From Streptomyces sp. BK340 (lineage in GTDB: Bacteria; Actinomycetota; Actinomycetes; Streptomycetales; Streptomycetaceae), in the NCBI RefSeq assembly GCF_007827595.1, contig NZ_VISR01000003.1:496001-560000 (forward strand): a stretch of 64,000 nucleotides of DNA, given 5' to 3'. This document shows, piece by piece, positions 45,010 through 53,226 of this stretch. A model generated the notes under the pieces. That model was not told the origin of the DNA and searched no databases. It worked only from the letters and a program-made list of their open reading frames with translations. Every line of letters begins with the position of its first letter. The stretch's first letter is position 1. Position numbers and translations under genes: made by a program.

Positions 45010-46122
45010 TCAGCGCTCCAGCCGGGCCACCCGCCCCTTCTCGCCGGCCGCCCAGCAGCCGAGGTCGGGGGTGCAGGACACGGTGTCGTACGAGCCGGTG
45101 TCGATGGTCCGCCAGGTGCGGCCGCCGTCGGTGGTCAGGTCGGTGCCGGTGGGGCCGACGGCGAGGGCGGCGCCGCGGCTGTGCGGGAGCCAGGCGGCGC
45201 CGGAGCGGTAGGAGGGCGGCGGGGTCGCGGCGGGACGCCAGGTGCGGCCGCCGTCGTCGGTGACCGCGGCCGCCTGCGGCGAGGTCTGGTCGGGGCGGTA
45301 GTCGCCGCCGACCGCGAGTCCGTGGGTGCGGTCGCGGAAGGCGAGCGCGAAGACGCCCTTGGCCGGATCGCCCGCCGGAACGGGTGTGTCGGCGGCCGTC
45401 CAGGTCAGTCCGCGGTCGGCGGAGTGCAGCACGCGCGCGTGGGCGCCGCCGCCGGTCGCCAGCCAGACGTCCCGCGGCCCGGAGGTGACCAGACACTGGC
45501 CGCTCGCGGCGAAGCCGGCCTCGCCGTCCAGGGCGGCCGGCATGCCCTCGGCGGGCAGCACCCGCCAGGAACGGCCGCCGTCGCTGGTGGACAGGATGCG
45601 GAACCTGCCGTCGACGGGGTCGCTCATGGCGAGGCCGTGACGGCGGTCGAAGAAGGCGAGGCAGTCGTAGAAGGCCTTCGGGTCGGTGTTGCGGAAGGAC
45701 TCCGTCCAGGTCGCGCCGCCGTCGTCGGTGCGGTAGACGCGGGAGGCCTCGCCCTCGCCGATGGCCAGCACCACCGCGCGCCGCGCGTCGAACGCCTCGA
45801 CGTCCCGGAACTGCAGGTCGGCCGCGCCCGGCGGGGAGACGTTCCGCCAGCTCGCCCCGCCGTCGGTGGTGCGCAGCACGGTGCCCGCCGTACCGGCCAG
45901 CCAGGCGGTGTCACGGTCGACGGCTGCCAGACCGCGGAAGCGCACCTGCGGGGCGCCGCTGTTCTTCGCCTCCCAGTGCACGGTCCCCCGGCCTCCCTGA
46001 CCGAGCTGTCCCGCCTCGGCGGCCGGCACCGTCAGCGCGGCCAGCGCCGCTCCGCACGCCACCCCCGCCGCCACCAGCCGGCCCGTCCGTCCCCTGCGTC
46101 GCGTGCTCCCCAAGCGCCTCAT
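45010..46122 (-). CDS. secreted beta-propeller (BNR/YCF48-like) protein
   Basis: A 370-residue exported protein. Its signal peptide is twin-arginine rich (MRRLGSTRRRGRTGRLVAAG, then VACGAALAALTVPAAEA). Five or more copies of a TTDGGxSWR Asp-box follow (for example TTDGGASWRNV, TDDGGATWTES, STSDGGRSWRV, TDDGGRTWRP, TTDGGRTWRT), each marking a blade of a sialidase-type propeller. No catalytic residues are obvious, so it may only bind. It is often annotated as oxidoreductase without support. Confidence 0.78.
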   Translation of the reverse strand: MRRLGSTRRRGRTGRLVAAGVACGAALAALTVPAAEAGQLGQGGRGTVHWEAKNSGAPQVRFRGLAAVDRDTAWLAGTAGTVLRTTDGGASWRNVSPPGAADLQFRDVEAFDARRAVVLAIGEGEASRVYRTDDGGATWTESFRNTDPKAFYDCLAFFDRRHGLAMSDPVDGRFRILSTSDGGRSWRVLPAEGMPAALDGEAGFAASGQCLVTSGPRDVWLATGGGAHARVLHSADRGLTWTAADTPVPAGDPAKGVFALAFRDRTHGLAVGGDYRPDQTSPQAAAVTDDGGRTWRPAATPPPSYRSGAAWLPHSRGAALAVGPTGTDLTTDGGRTWRTIDTGSYDTVSCTPDLGCWAAGEKGRVARLER

Positions 46123-46308
46123 GGCGGGCGAAGCTAGCCCACCGCCCCGCCGCCGTCCAGAGGACCTCACGGCCACATCCCCGTGCATGAAAGCGGTGAC
46201 CGAGGTCACTCGTTCCCGACGTGCACGCAATGGCCGATTCCATCGTCTCTTCCATTACCAGGCCTCACCCACCTGAAGTACGTCCAGCCGTCACGAGGGA
46301 GCAAGGCG

Positions 46309-46725
46309 TTGTCCACCGTCATCGAGCAGCCCGTAGAGGCCCGCCTCGTCGCCGCCGCACCGCGCATGCCGAGCATTCCCGCGAAGCTGCGCTACGACCG
46401 GAGCGACCCGTTCGCCGTCCGCATGACCTTCCCGGCCCCGGCCACCCTGGAGGGCGTCGAGGTCTGCTGGACCTTCTCCCGCGAGCTGCTCGCGGCCGGG
46501 CTGCACGGCCCGGAGGGCTTCGGTGACGTGCGCGTGCGGCCGTACGGCTACGACCGCACCGTGCTGGAGTTCCACGCACCCGAGGGCACCGCGATCGTGC
46601 ACGTGCGCTCCGGCGAGATCCGGCGGTTCCTGCAGGCGACCGGCGACCTGGTGCCGGTCGGCCTGGAGCACCTGCAGCTGGACCTCGACCACGACCTGGA
46701 CGAGCTGATGCGGGACGCCTGCTGA
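46309..46725 (+). CDS. ssgD: SsgA-like protein SsgD
   Basis: SsgA-like proteins are exclusive to sporulating actinomycetes and guide peptidoglycan synthesis during septation and spore-wall maturation. The 138-residue protein has YDRSDPFAVRMTF, then VEVCWTFSRELLAAGLHGPE and GDVRVRPYG, the conserved core. The start is a TTG at 46309 with GAGGGAGC eight bases upstream; no ATG is in reach. Synteny and the VSTVIEQPVEARLVAAAPRM start point to SsgD (SCO6722) by memory. Confidence 0.85.
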   Translation: MSTVIEQPVEARLVAAAPRMPSIPAKLRYDRSDPFAVRMTFPAPATLEGVEVCWTFSRELLAAGLHGPEGFGDVRVRPYGYDRTVLEFHAPEGTAIVHVRSGEIRRFLQATGDLVPVGLEHLQLDLDHDLDELMRDAC

Positions 46726-46740
46726 CCTGCGCGAGACGCG

Positions 46741-47574
46741 CTACGCGCGCGTGAGCAACGCGTTCAGCCCGCCGTAGTCGAACCCGTCGGCCAGCGCCCC
46801 GTACGTCCCCTCCCGCAGCAGCTCCCGCGCGGCGCGGCGGACCAGGGCGTGGGCGGCCTGGGCCAGACTCGAGCCGGCGCTGATCCGGGCGACGCCGAGC
46901 GCGGCCAGTTCGGCGACCGGCGGCGCGCCGGGGCCGACCAGCACGTTGAGCGGCCCGTCGACGCCCGCCACGAGCACCTTGACCGTCTCCGGGTCGACGG
47001 CTCCCGGGACGAAGATCCCGTCCGCGCCCGCGGCCAGGAAGGCCGCCGCGCGTTCCAGGGTGAGGTCCACTCCCCCGGCGCCGCGCAGGAAGGTGTCGAT
47101 CCGCGCGTTGACGAACAGCGGCAGGCCCGCCGAGTCGGCCGCCGCACGGGCAGCGGCGATGCGCTCCGCCTGCTCGGCGACCGGCCGCAGCGGCTCACCG
47201 CCCCCCTCATGGCGGGCGTCCTCGATGTTGACGCCGACCGCGCCGGCGGCGATCACCGCACGGACGGTGTCGGCGACGCCAGCGGCGTCCTCGGCGTAGC
47301 CGCCCTCGATGTCGGCGGTGACCGGGACCCGTACCGCGGAGACGACGCGGGCGACGGCCGCGAGCGCGCGGTCACGGTCGAGCCGGTCGCCGTCGGCGGT
47401 GCCCAGCGCCCAGGCCAGCCCCGCGCTGGTGGTCGCGACGGCGGCGGCGCCCGCCTGGACCACGACGGCCGCGCTGACCGGGTCCCAGGCGTTCGGCAGG
47501 ACCAGAGGGCGGCCGGGCACGTGCAGTGCGCGGAAGGCGAGGGCGGAGTCGGCGAGCGGGTGCTGAAGCGTCAT
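46741..47574 (-). CDS. isocitrate lyase/PEP mutase superfamily protein
   Basis: A TIM-barrel carbon-carbon lyase of 277 residues. PNAWDPVSAAVVVQAG is the N-terminal signature, VPVTADIEGGYAED carries the metal Asp/Glu, and GAVGVNIEDARH the second set. The catalytic loop cysteine of isocitrate lyase is absent, so it is likely a 2,3-dimethylmalate or oxaloacetate lyase-like enzyme. It is convergent with ssgD and divergent from the ABC-F gene. Confidence 0.85.
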   Translation of the reverse strand: MTLQHPLADSALAFRALHVPGRPLVLPNAWDPVSAAVVVQAGAAAVATTSAGLAWALGTADGDRLDRDRALAAVARVVSAVRVPVTADIEGGYAEDAAGVADTVRAVIAAGAVGVNIEDARHEGGGEPLRPVAEQAERIAAARAAADSAGLPLFVNARIDTFLRGAGGVDLTLERAAAFLAAGADGIFVPGAVDPETVKVLVAGVDGPLNVLVGPGAPPVAELAALGVARISAGSSLAQAAHALVRRAARELLREGTYGALADGFDYGGLNALLTRA

Positions 47575-47685
47575 GCGGAGAAGTCAAACAGCCCCGGCGG
47601 GGCGGACGCTGGCAGAAATCCGACACCAGCGTGGGCCGCGCCGGGGGCATGGAAATCGGCCATTCGGAAGCGCGCATTAATCGCG

Positions 47686-47715
47686 TTGACAGTCTTTCCG
47701 GCCCCCTCCTACGGT
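47686..47715 (+). promoter_or_regulatory. sigma-70-type promoter of the ABC-F gene
   Basis: A consensus -35 TTGACA at 47686-47691, an 18-bp spacer and TACGGT at 47710-47715. It is the best vegetative promoter match in the window. Transcription from about 47722 gives a leader of over 210 nt before the ABC-F ATG. Confidence 0.65.
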
Positions 47716-47752
47716 GTACAGCGTTCCTGTTGCCGCCGATTGGAGAAGGACG

Positions 47753-47764
47753 TTGCTCGTCTGA
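47753..47764 (+). CDS. ultrashort upstream ORF (three codons)
   Basis: TTG-CTC-GTC-TGA (Met-Leu-Val-stop), preceded by GGAGAAGGA with the GGAG seven bases upstream. Very short upstream ORFs that stall drug-bound ribosomes control several antibiotic-resistance ABC-F genes. Translation here is an inference; a TTG with this ribosome site is plausible in Streptomyces. Confidence 0.45.
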   Translation: MLV

Positions 47765-47770
47765 GGTCCT

Positions 47771-47931
47771 GAGACACCGCGCTCACACCGGTGAGGTGTG
47801 CGTGGCGTTCGACCTCGGCGTTCGAGCCGTCCTCCGGCACAGGCCTTCTCTCCGTGCCCCAGGTTCTTCGGTTTCCGCCTCGCGGTGTCTCGACATGCGT
47901 TCGCCCACTCCGCACCCAGAAACCGCGAGGC
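47771..47931 (+). promoter_or_regulatory. attenuator-like leader with two mutually exclusive stems
   Basis: Stem A pairs GAGACACCGCG (47771-47781) with CGCGGTGTCTC (47881-47891), 11 bp perfect. Stem B pairs GCCTCGCGGT (47877-47886) with ACCGCGAGGC (47922-47931), 10 bp perfect. B covers the GCGAGG ribosome site of the ABC-F gene, while A uses the same bases 47881-47886, so only one can form. A small hairpin sits at 47782-47800. Which state prevails without drug is not decided by sequence. Confidence 0.6.
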
Positions 47932-47935
47932 CTGT

Positions 47936-49561
47936 ATGTCTGCTTCCCTCACCTGCACGTCCCTGTCCTTCGCCTGGCCCGACGGCACCCCCGTCTTCGA
48001 CGGCCTCGACATCGCCTTCGGCCCCGGCAGGACCGGGCTGGTCGGCGTCAACGGATCGGGGAAGTCCACCCTGTTGAAGCTGCTCGCCGGTGAAATCGTT
48101 CCTGCCGACGGCACCGTCAAGGTGACCGGCGAGGTCGGTTGTCTGCCGCAGAACGTCACGCTCGACACCACGCTCCGCGTCGACGAGGCCCTCGGCATCG
48201 CCGGCCGGCGGGCCGCCCTGCACGCCATCGAGGCCGGCGACGTGTCCGAGGCACACTTCGAGACCGTCGGCGACGACTGGGACGTCGAGGAGCGCGCCCT
48301 GGCCACGCTCGGTGAACTCGGCCTCGGCCACATCGGCCTGGACCGCACCGTCGGCGAGGTGTCCGGCGGCGAGTCGGTGCTGCTGCGCCTGGCCGCACTG
48401 CTGCTGCGCCGCCCGGACGTCCTGCTCCTCGACGAACCCACCAACAACCTGGACCTGTACGCGCGCCGGCGGCTGTACGCGGCCGTCGCCTCCTGGCCGG
48501 GCGTGCTGGTGGTCGTCAGCCACGACCGTGAGCTCCTGGAGCTGGTCGACCAGATCGCCGAGCTGCGCTCCGGGGAGGTCACCTGGTACGGCGGCAACTT
48601 CTCGGCCTACGAGAAGGCCCTCGCCGTGGAACAGGAGGCGGCCGAGCGGATGCTGCGGGTGGCCGAGGCGGACGTGCGCAAGCAGAAGCGCGAACTCGCC
48701 GACGCCCAGGTCAAGCTGGCCCGCCGCAAGCGGTACGGACAGAAGATGTTCGAGCAGAAGCGCGAGCCGAAGATCGTCATGGGCGCGCGCAAACGCGCCG
48801 CCCAGGAGTCCGCGGGCAAGCACCGCATCATGCACGAGGAGAAGCTCACCGAGGCCCGGGAGCGCCTGGACGACGCGGTGGAGGCCGTGCGGGACGACGA
48901 CGAGATCCGCGTCGACCTGCCGTACACGGCCGTACCCCCCGGCCGGCAGGTGCTCACCCTGGAGAACCTGGAACTGGCCTACGGGGCGCGCGTCAAGGGG
49001 ATCCTCGATCTGCGCGGCCCGGAGCGGATCGCCCTCGTCGGCCGCAACGGTGCGGGCAAGACGACACTGCTGCGGACCGTCGCCGGGGAGCTGGCCGCGG
49101 TGTCCGGCGAGGCGCGGGCGCACGTCCCGTTGCGGTTCCTGCCGCAACGGCTGGACGTGCTGGACGACACGCGCACGGTCGCCGAGAACGTGGCCCGGTT
49201 CGCGCCGGGCGCCACGAACAACAGGATCCGGGCGCGCCTGGCCCGCTTCCTGTTCCGGGGCGCACGGGCCGACCAGAACGCCGGGACGCTGTCCGGCGGC
49301 GAGCGCTTCCGGGCGGCCCTGGCCGCGCTGATGCTCGCCGAGCCCGCGCCCCAGCTGCTCCTGCTGGACGAGCCGACCAACAACCTCGACATGGCGAGCG
49401 TCCGGCAGCTGACCACGGCCCTGGAGTCGTACGAGGGTGCCCTGCTCGTCGCCAGCCACGACCTGCCGTTCCTGGAATCGATCGGCATCACCCGGTGGCT
49501 GCTGATGGAGGACGGAGAATTGAAGGAGACGACAGCGGAGTCGCTCGCCGATCCGGCCTAG
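47936..49561 (+). CDS. ABC-F ribosome-protection ATPase, antibiotic-resistance type
   Basis: A 541-residue ABC-F protein with Walker A motifs GVNGSGKSTLLKLL and GRNGAGKTTLLRTV, signatures GEVSGGESVLLRLA and GTLSGGERFRAAL, and two LLLDEPTNNLD Walker B motifs. The interdomain linker (about residues 230-320) is rich in Lys/Arg: RKQKRELADAQVKLARRKRY, GARKRAAQESAGKHR. This arrangement fits the Streptomyces ARE group, and synteny points to SCO6720, which I recall as a resistance factor to pleuromutilin/lincosamide/streptogramin A drugs. The ATG at 47936 is preceded by GCGAGG inside stem B. Confidence 0.87.
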   Translation: MSASLTCTSLSFAWPDGTPVFDGLDIAFGPGRTGLVGVNGSGKSTLLKLLAGEIVPADGTVKVTGEVGCLPQNVTLDTTLRVDEALGIAGRRAALHAIEAGDVSEAHFETVGDDWDVEERALATLGELGLGHIGLDRTVGEVSGGESVLLRLAALLLRRPDVLLLDEPTNNLDLYARRRLYAAVASWPGVLVVVSHDRELLELVDQIAELRSGEVTWYGGNFSAYEKALAVEQEAAERMLRVAEADVRKQKRELADAQVKLARRKRYGQKMFEQKREPKIVMGARKRAAQESAGKHRIMHEEKLTEARERLDDAVEAVRDDDEIRVDLPYTAVPPGRQVLTLENLELAYGARVKGILDLRGPERIALVGRNGAGKTTLLRTVAGELAAVSGEARAHVPLRFLPQRLDVLDDTRTVAENVARFAPGATNNRIRARLARFLFRGARADQNAGTLSGGERFRAALAALMLAEPAPQLLLLDEPTNNLDMASVRQLTTALESYEGALLVASHDLPFLESIGITRWLLMEDGELKETTAESLADPA

Positions 49562-49696
49562 CCGGACCGGCGGGGGTCTCAGCTGGGGCACAGCCTGACA
49601 ACGAGGGTTTTGTCCAGGCCACCGTGCCCTGCATGATGGCGGACCGGCGCCGTGTCACGGGCGCCGGAGCCGCACCGCCGATACGAAAGGTCCCTC

Positions 49697-50473
49697 GTGC
49701 CCAGCAAGAAGGCCCTCGTCCGCCGCCCCAGCCCGCGCCTCGCCGAAGGCCTGGTGACACACATCGAGCGGGAGAAGGTCGACGTGGACCTCGCCGTCGA
49801 GCAGTGGGAGGCGTACGTCGGGGCGCTGGGCGAGCACGGCTGGAAGACGATCGAGGTCGATCCGGTCGAGGACTGCCCGGACTCGGTGTTCGTCGAGGAC
49901 ACCGTCGTCATGTACAAGAACGTCGCGTTGATCACCCGGCCCGGCGCCGAGTCCCGGCGCGCGGAGACCGCGGGCGTCGAGGAGGCCGTGGCCCGGCTCG
50001 GCTGCTCGGTGAACTGGATATGGGAGCCGGGCACTCTGGACGGCGGCGACGTCCTGAAGGTGGGTGACACGGTCTACGTCGGCCGGGGCGGGCGCACCAA
50101 CGCGGCCGGGGTACAGCAGTTGCGCGCCGCCTTCGAACCGCTGGGCGCGCGCGTGGTCGCCGTACCGGTGAGCAAGGTGCTGCACCTGAAGTCGGCGGTC
50201 ACCGCGCTGCCGGACGGGACGGTCGTCGGGCACATCCCGATGGTGGACCGGCCGTCGCTCTTCCCGGGGTTCCTGTCGGTGCCGGAGGAGTCCGGCGCGC
50301 ACGTGGTGCTGCTCGGCGGCCACAAGCTGCTCATGGCGGCGAGCGCCCCGAAGACGGCGGAACTGCTCACCGATCTCGGCCACGAGGTGGTCACGGTGGA
50401 CATCAGCGAGTTCGAGAAGCTCGAGGGGTGTGTGACGTGCCTCTCGGTGCGTATGCGGGAGCTGTACGCCTGA
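49697..50473 (+). CDS. ddaH: dimethylarginine dimethylaminohydrolase
   Basis: DDAH hydrolyses N-omega-methylated arginines to citrulline and methylamines. The 258-residue protein starts at GTG 49697 with AAAGG seven bases upstream. The pentein-fold residues are in place: EDCPDSVFVEDTVV, GTLDGGDVLKVG, the catalytic His in KVLHLKSAVTAL, and the catalytic Cys in EGCVTCLSVRMREL at the C-terminus. A hairpin follows its stop. It is 136 bp downstream of the ABC-F gene, possibly a separate unit. Confidence 0.9.
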   Translation: MPSKKALVRRPSPRLAEGLVTHIEREKVDVDLAVEQWEAYVGALGEHGWKTIEVDPVEDCPDSVFVEDTVVMYKNVALITRPGAESRRAETAGVEEAVARLGCSVNWIWEPGTLDGGDVLKVGDTVYVGRGGRTNAAGVQQLRAAFEPLGARVVAVPVSKVLHLKSAVTALPDGTVVGHIPMVDRPSLFPGFLSVPEESGAHVVLLGGHKLLMAASAPKTAELLTDLGHEVVTVDISEFEKLEGCVTCLSVRMRELYA

Positions 50474-50494
50474 TCGGGTGATCCGTGACTCCGG

Positions 50495-50524
50495 CAGCCC
50501 TGGGACCTGCGCATCCCGGGGCTG
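50495..50524 (+). terminator. terminator after ddaH
   Basis: CAGCCCTGGGA (50495-50505) pairs with TCCCGGGGCTG (50514-50524), an 11-bp stem with one G-T pair and an 8-nt loop, followed by TTT. Confidence 0.6.
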
Positions 50525-50587
50525 TTTGGCATGCCCTCGAAAAGCCGGGCCGTAGCCGCTGATCAGCGATCTTTACAACGAACTTAA

Positions 50588-50632
50588 CCTACGGCTTCGT
50601 AACCTACGGATTCGTAGCCTACGATCTCGTAG
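50588..50632. promoter_or_regulatory. three tandem TetR-like operators before the desaturase gene
   Basis: Three head-to-tail 15-bp units, CCTACGGCTTCGTAA (50588), CCTACGGATTCGTAG (50603) and CCTACGATCTCGTAG (50618). Each unit is itself a dyad of the form TACG-N4-CGTA. The array ends about 68 bp upstream of the desaturase GTG. It suggests cooperative binding of a TetR-type repressor sensing fatty acyl groups. No TetR gene is nearby. Confidence 0.6.
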
Positions 50633-50700
50633 GTTTCCGGCGCCGCTCGCCGGACCGTCCCCCGTCTCTCCCCCTTGTACGGCGTCCCCCTGGAGTTCCT

Positions 50701-51675
50701 GTGACGATCACCTCCCCTCACCTCGGCAGCCCGTCCGTGTGGACCGACGCGCGGCTGCTGTACGCGCTGGAGGAAGTGGTCGAGAAGGAGCTGAACCGGC
50801 ATCTGAACGTCGCCAAGGACTGGATGCCGCACGAGTACGTGCCCTGGAGCGACGGCCGTAACTTCCCCGGCCTGTTCGAGGACGGCGAGGCCTGGGCCAA
50901 GGAACACTCCAAGGTGACGGAGATCGGCCGCATCGCCCTCGTCGTCAACCTCCTGACCGAGGACAACCTGCCCAGCTACCACCACGAGATCGCCTCGCTC
51001 TTCGGCCGTGACGGCGCCTGGGGCACCTGGGTGCACCGCTGGACGGCCGAGGAGGGCCGGCACGGCATCGTGATGCGTGACTACCTGCTCACCTCGCGCG
51101 CGGTGGACCCGGACAAGCTGGAGCAGTTCCGCATGTCGCACATGAGCGAGGGCTTCGAGTCCGACAACCGGCACTCGATGCTGCACTCGATCGCCTACGT
51201 CGCCTTCCAGGAGCTGGCGACCCGCATCTCGCACCGCAACACCGGTCACCAGTCCGGCGACCCGGTCTGCGACCGCATGCTGGCGCGCATCGCGACCGAC
51301 GAGAACCTGCACATGGTCTTCTACCGCAACCTGCTGAAGGCCGCCTTCGAACTCGCTCCCGACCTGACCATGCAGGCGGTCCGCGACGTCGTGGTCAACT
51401 TCCGCATGCCCGGCCACGGCATCCCCGGCTTCGAGCGGGCCGCCGCGCAGATGGCGATCGGCGAGGTCTACAACCTGCGCATCCACCACGACGACGTCCT
51501 TCAGCCCGTGCTGCGCTTCCTGAAGATCATGGAGATCGACGGCCTCGGTCCGGAGGGCGCCCAGGCACAGGAGGAACTCGGCCTCTTCATGGGCGGCCTG
51601 GACTCGGAGGCTGCCAAGTTCGACGAGAAGCTGGCGGCCCGCAAGGCGCGGATGGCGGCACGCGCCGCGGGCTGA
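50701..51675 (+). CDS. acyl-ACP desaturase (soluble di-iron)
   Basis: A 324-residue soluble di-iron desaturase that puts a double bond into acyl-ACP or acyl-CoA, adjusting membrane fluidity. The two iron motifs are in RWTAEEGRHGIVMRDYL (EExxH) and ARIATDENLHMVFYRN (DExxH); the first ligand set is LTEDNLPSYHHEI. The GTG at 50701 gives VTITSPHLGSPSVW. Upstream lie three tandem operator units. It is alone in its transcript; a row of 21-bp repeats follows its stop. Confidence 0.9.
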   Translation: MTITSPHLGSPSVWTDARLLYALEEVVEKELNRHLNVAKDWMPHEYVPWSDGRNFPGLFEDGEAWAKEHSKVTEIGRIALVVNLLTEDNLPSYHHEIASLFGRDGAWGTWVHRWTAEEGRHGIVMRDYLLTSRAVDPDKLEQFRMSHMSEGFESDNRHSMLHSIAYVAFQELATRISHRNTGHQSGDPVCDRMLARIATDENLHMVFYRNLLKAAFELAPDLTMQAVRDVVVNFRMPGHGIPGFERAAAQMAIGEVYNLRIHHDDVLQPVLRFLKIMEIDGLGPEGAQAQEELGLFMGGLDSEAAKFDEKLAARKARMAARAAG

Positions 51676-51720
51676 GCGGCGCTCGGGCCGTCGCCCGCGG
51701 TGGGTGTCGTTGCCACGCAC

Positions 51721-51825
51721 GGCCCGGTCAGGGCGACATGCGGACCGGCCAGTGCGACGCGCGGGCCGGTCAGTGCGACGTGCGGCCCGGTCGGGGGAAG
51801 TACCGACCGGTCAGGGGGAGGTACG
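51721..51825. repeat. five imperfect 21-bp tandem repeats
   Basis: Units begin at 51721, 51742, 51763, 51784 and about 51804/51805, each with a core close to CCGGTCAGNGCGAC; the last two have drifted to CCGGTCNGGGGGANGTAC. The array lies between the convergent desaturase and WhiB-like genes, and the last unit contains the stop of the latter. It may have grown by slippage. Confidence 0.6.
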
Positions 51826-52056
51826 GCGCAGGGCGAGGCGCTCCTTCTCGGAGAGGCCGCCCCAGACCCCGAAGCGCTCGTCGTTGGTGAGCGCGTAGTC
51901 GAGACAGGCGGAGCGCATCTCGCACATGGCGCAGATGCGCTTCGCCTCGCGCACCGAGCTGCCGGGCTCGGGGAAGAAGAAGTCCGCCCCGGTCTGCGCG
52001 CACAGAGCCTGCGCCTGCCAGGCGGTGTCGGCCGGGGTGATCGTGTCGATGTGCAT
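51811..52056 (-). CDS. wblH: WhiB-like iron-sulfur transcription factor (WblH-like)
   Basis: An 81-residue Wbl protein that should bind a 4Fe-4S cluster and act with the primary sigma factor. The four cysteines are C19, C42, C45 and C51 (ALCAQTGADFFFP, KRICAMCEMRSACLDYAL), followed by GVWGGLSEKERLALRR, the Wbl turn and basic tail. I chose the ATG at 52056 (MHIDTITPAD); upstream in-frame sequence looks non-coding. Synteny with S. coelicolor suggests WblH (SCO6715), recalled only. Confidence 0.85.
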   Translation of the reverse strand: MHIDTITPADTAWQAQALCAQTGADFFFPEPGSSVREAKRICAMCEMRSACLDYALTNDERFGVWGGLSEKERLALRRTSP

Positions 52057-52393
52057 GTCCAGGATCGTGCCGGGCGGCGAAAAACGTTCGATCAACGCCG
52101 GGTCAACGGCGCGGCCGTGCCCCGTGCCGCCCGTTGATGCTCCGCCGGAGCCCTGGGCCGCCCCGATGATGCTCCGGGTGCAGACGCCCGCGCACGGCGG
52201 CGCGCGGAAGGGGTGTGAAAACCCGGAGAACCTGGCGCGGCCCCCAGGGTGACCGGGGGCATCGGTCCGGCGCGCGGCGGCGCTCCGGCAGCGGTTGTCA
52301 GTGGGCGGTGCCAGACTCGGCAGTGCAGAGGACGGGACCCGATTCCGGACGCCCCCTTCAAGGGTTTCCGGACCCCTTTCAAGGAGGGCGAAG

Positions 52394-53185
52394 ATGCTCA
52401 CCACCCGTTTCGTCAACGGCGCTCCGAACTGGATCGACGTCGGCACCCCCGACCTCGACGGCGCCCTCGCCTTCTACGGCGGGCTGTTCGGCTGGCAGTT
52501 CCAGTCGGCGGGGCCGGACGCCGGCGGCTACGGCTTCTTCCAGCTGGGCGGCAGGACCGTCGCCGGCGGCATGCAGACCGGACCCGACCAGGGGCCGCCG
52601 GCCTGGACGGTGTACTTCCAGAGCGAGGACGCGCAGGCCACGGCCAAGGCGGCCGAACAGGCACACGGCAGCGTGCTGTTCCAGCCCCTGGACGTGATGG
52701 GCCAGGGGCACATGGCGGTCCTCGCCGACCAGGCGGGTGTGCCGTTCGGCATCTGGCAGCCCGGGCAGACCAAGGGCGTGGACGCGGCGAACGAACCGGG
52801 CGCGCTGTGCTGGGTCGAGCTGTACACGCCGGACATCGCGGCGGCCGCCGCGTTCTACCAGAGGGTCCTGGGTCTGGAGACCTCGGCCGTGCCGTTCCCG
52901 GGCGGCACGTACACCTGTGTGAACCCGGGCGGTGCCGGTGAGGACTCGATGTTCGGCGGGATGGTCCCGCTGGCCGACGACCCGACGGAGGCCGAGGCGG
53001 GCGCGTACTGGCTGCCGTACTTCGAGGTCGAGGACACCGACGCCGTGGTCGAGAAGGCGCGGCAGCTCGGCGGCACGGTGCGTATGCCGGCGACGACCAT
53101 GGAGGGCGTCGGCAGGATGGCCAAGCTCGCCGACCCGTACGGCGTCCGCTTCGCGGTGATCAAGAGCGAGCCGCCGCAGGGCTGA
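52394..53185 (+). CDS. double VOC (glyoxalase/bleomycin-resistance fold) protein
   Basis: A 263-residue protein with two VOC modules, residues about 10-125 (WIDVGTPDLDGALAFYGGLF) and 138-258 (CWVELYTPDIAAAAAFYQRV). It resembles the mycobacterial CFP30B-type hydroxylase annotation, though no function is proven. The ATG has AAGGAGG with good spacing. It is divergent from the WhiB gene with 337 bp between starts; that gap carries two CCCCTT(T)CAAGG near-repeats at about 52356-52386. Confidence 0.82.
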   Translation: MLTTRFVNGAPNWIDVGTPDLDGALAFYGGLFGWQFQSAGPDAGGYGFFQLGGRTVAGGMQTGPDQGPPAWTVYFQSEDAQATAKAAEQAHGSVLFQPLDVMGQGHMAVLADQAGVPFGIWQPGQTKGVDAANEPGALCWVELYTPDIAAAAAFYQRVLGLETSAVPFPGGTYTCVNPGGAGEDSMFGGMVPLADDPTEAEAGAYWLPYFEVEDTDAVVEKARQLGGTVRMPATTMEGVGRMAKLADPYGVRFAVIKSEPPQG

Positions 53186-53226
53186 GGCGCGGACGTGCGC
53201 ACCGGGGCCGGGCGGACGCGGTGACC

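Noticed and set aside
47798..47935. N-terminal extension of the ABC-F protein through the leader
   Set aside because: The frame is open, but the codons give an Arg/Pro/Ser-rich sequence unlike ABC-F proteins, and the region is better explained by paired RNA stems.
50588..50632. CRISPR-like array
   Set aside because: The units are contiguous without unique spacers and there are no cas genes; tandem operators fit better.
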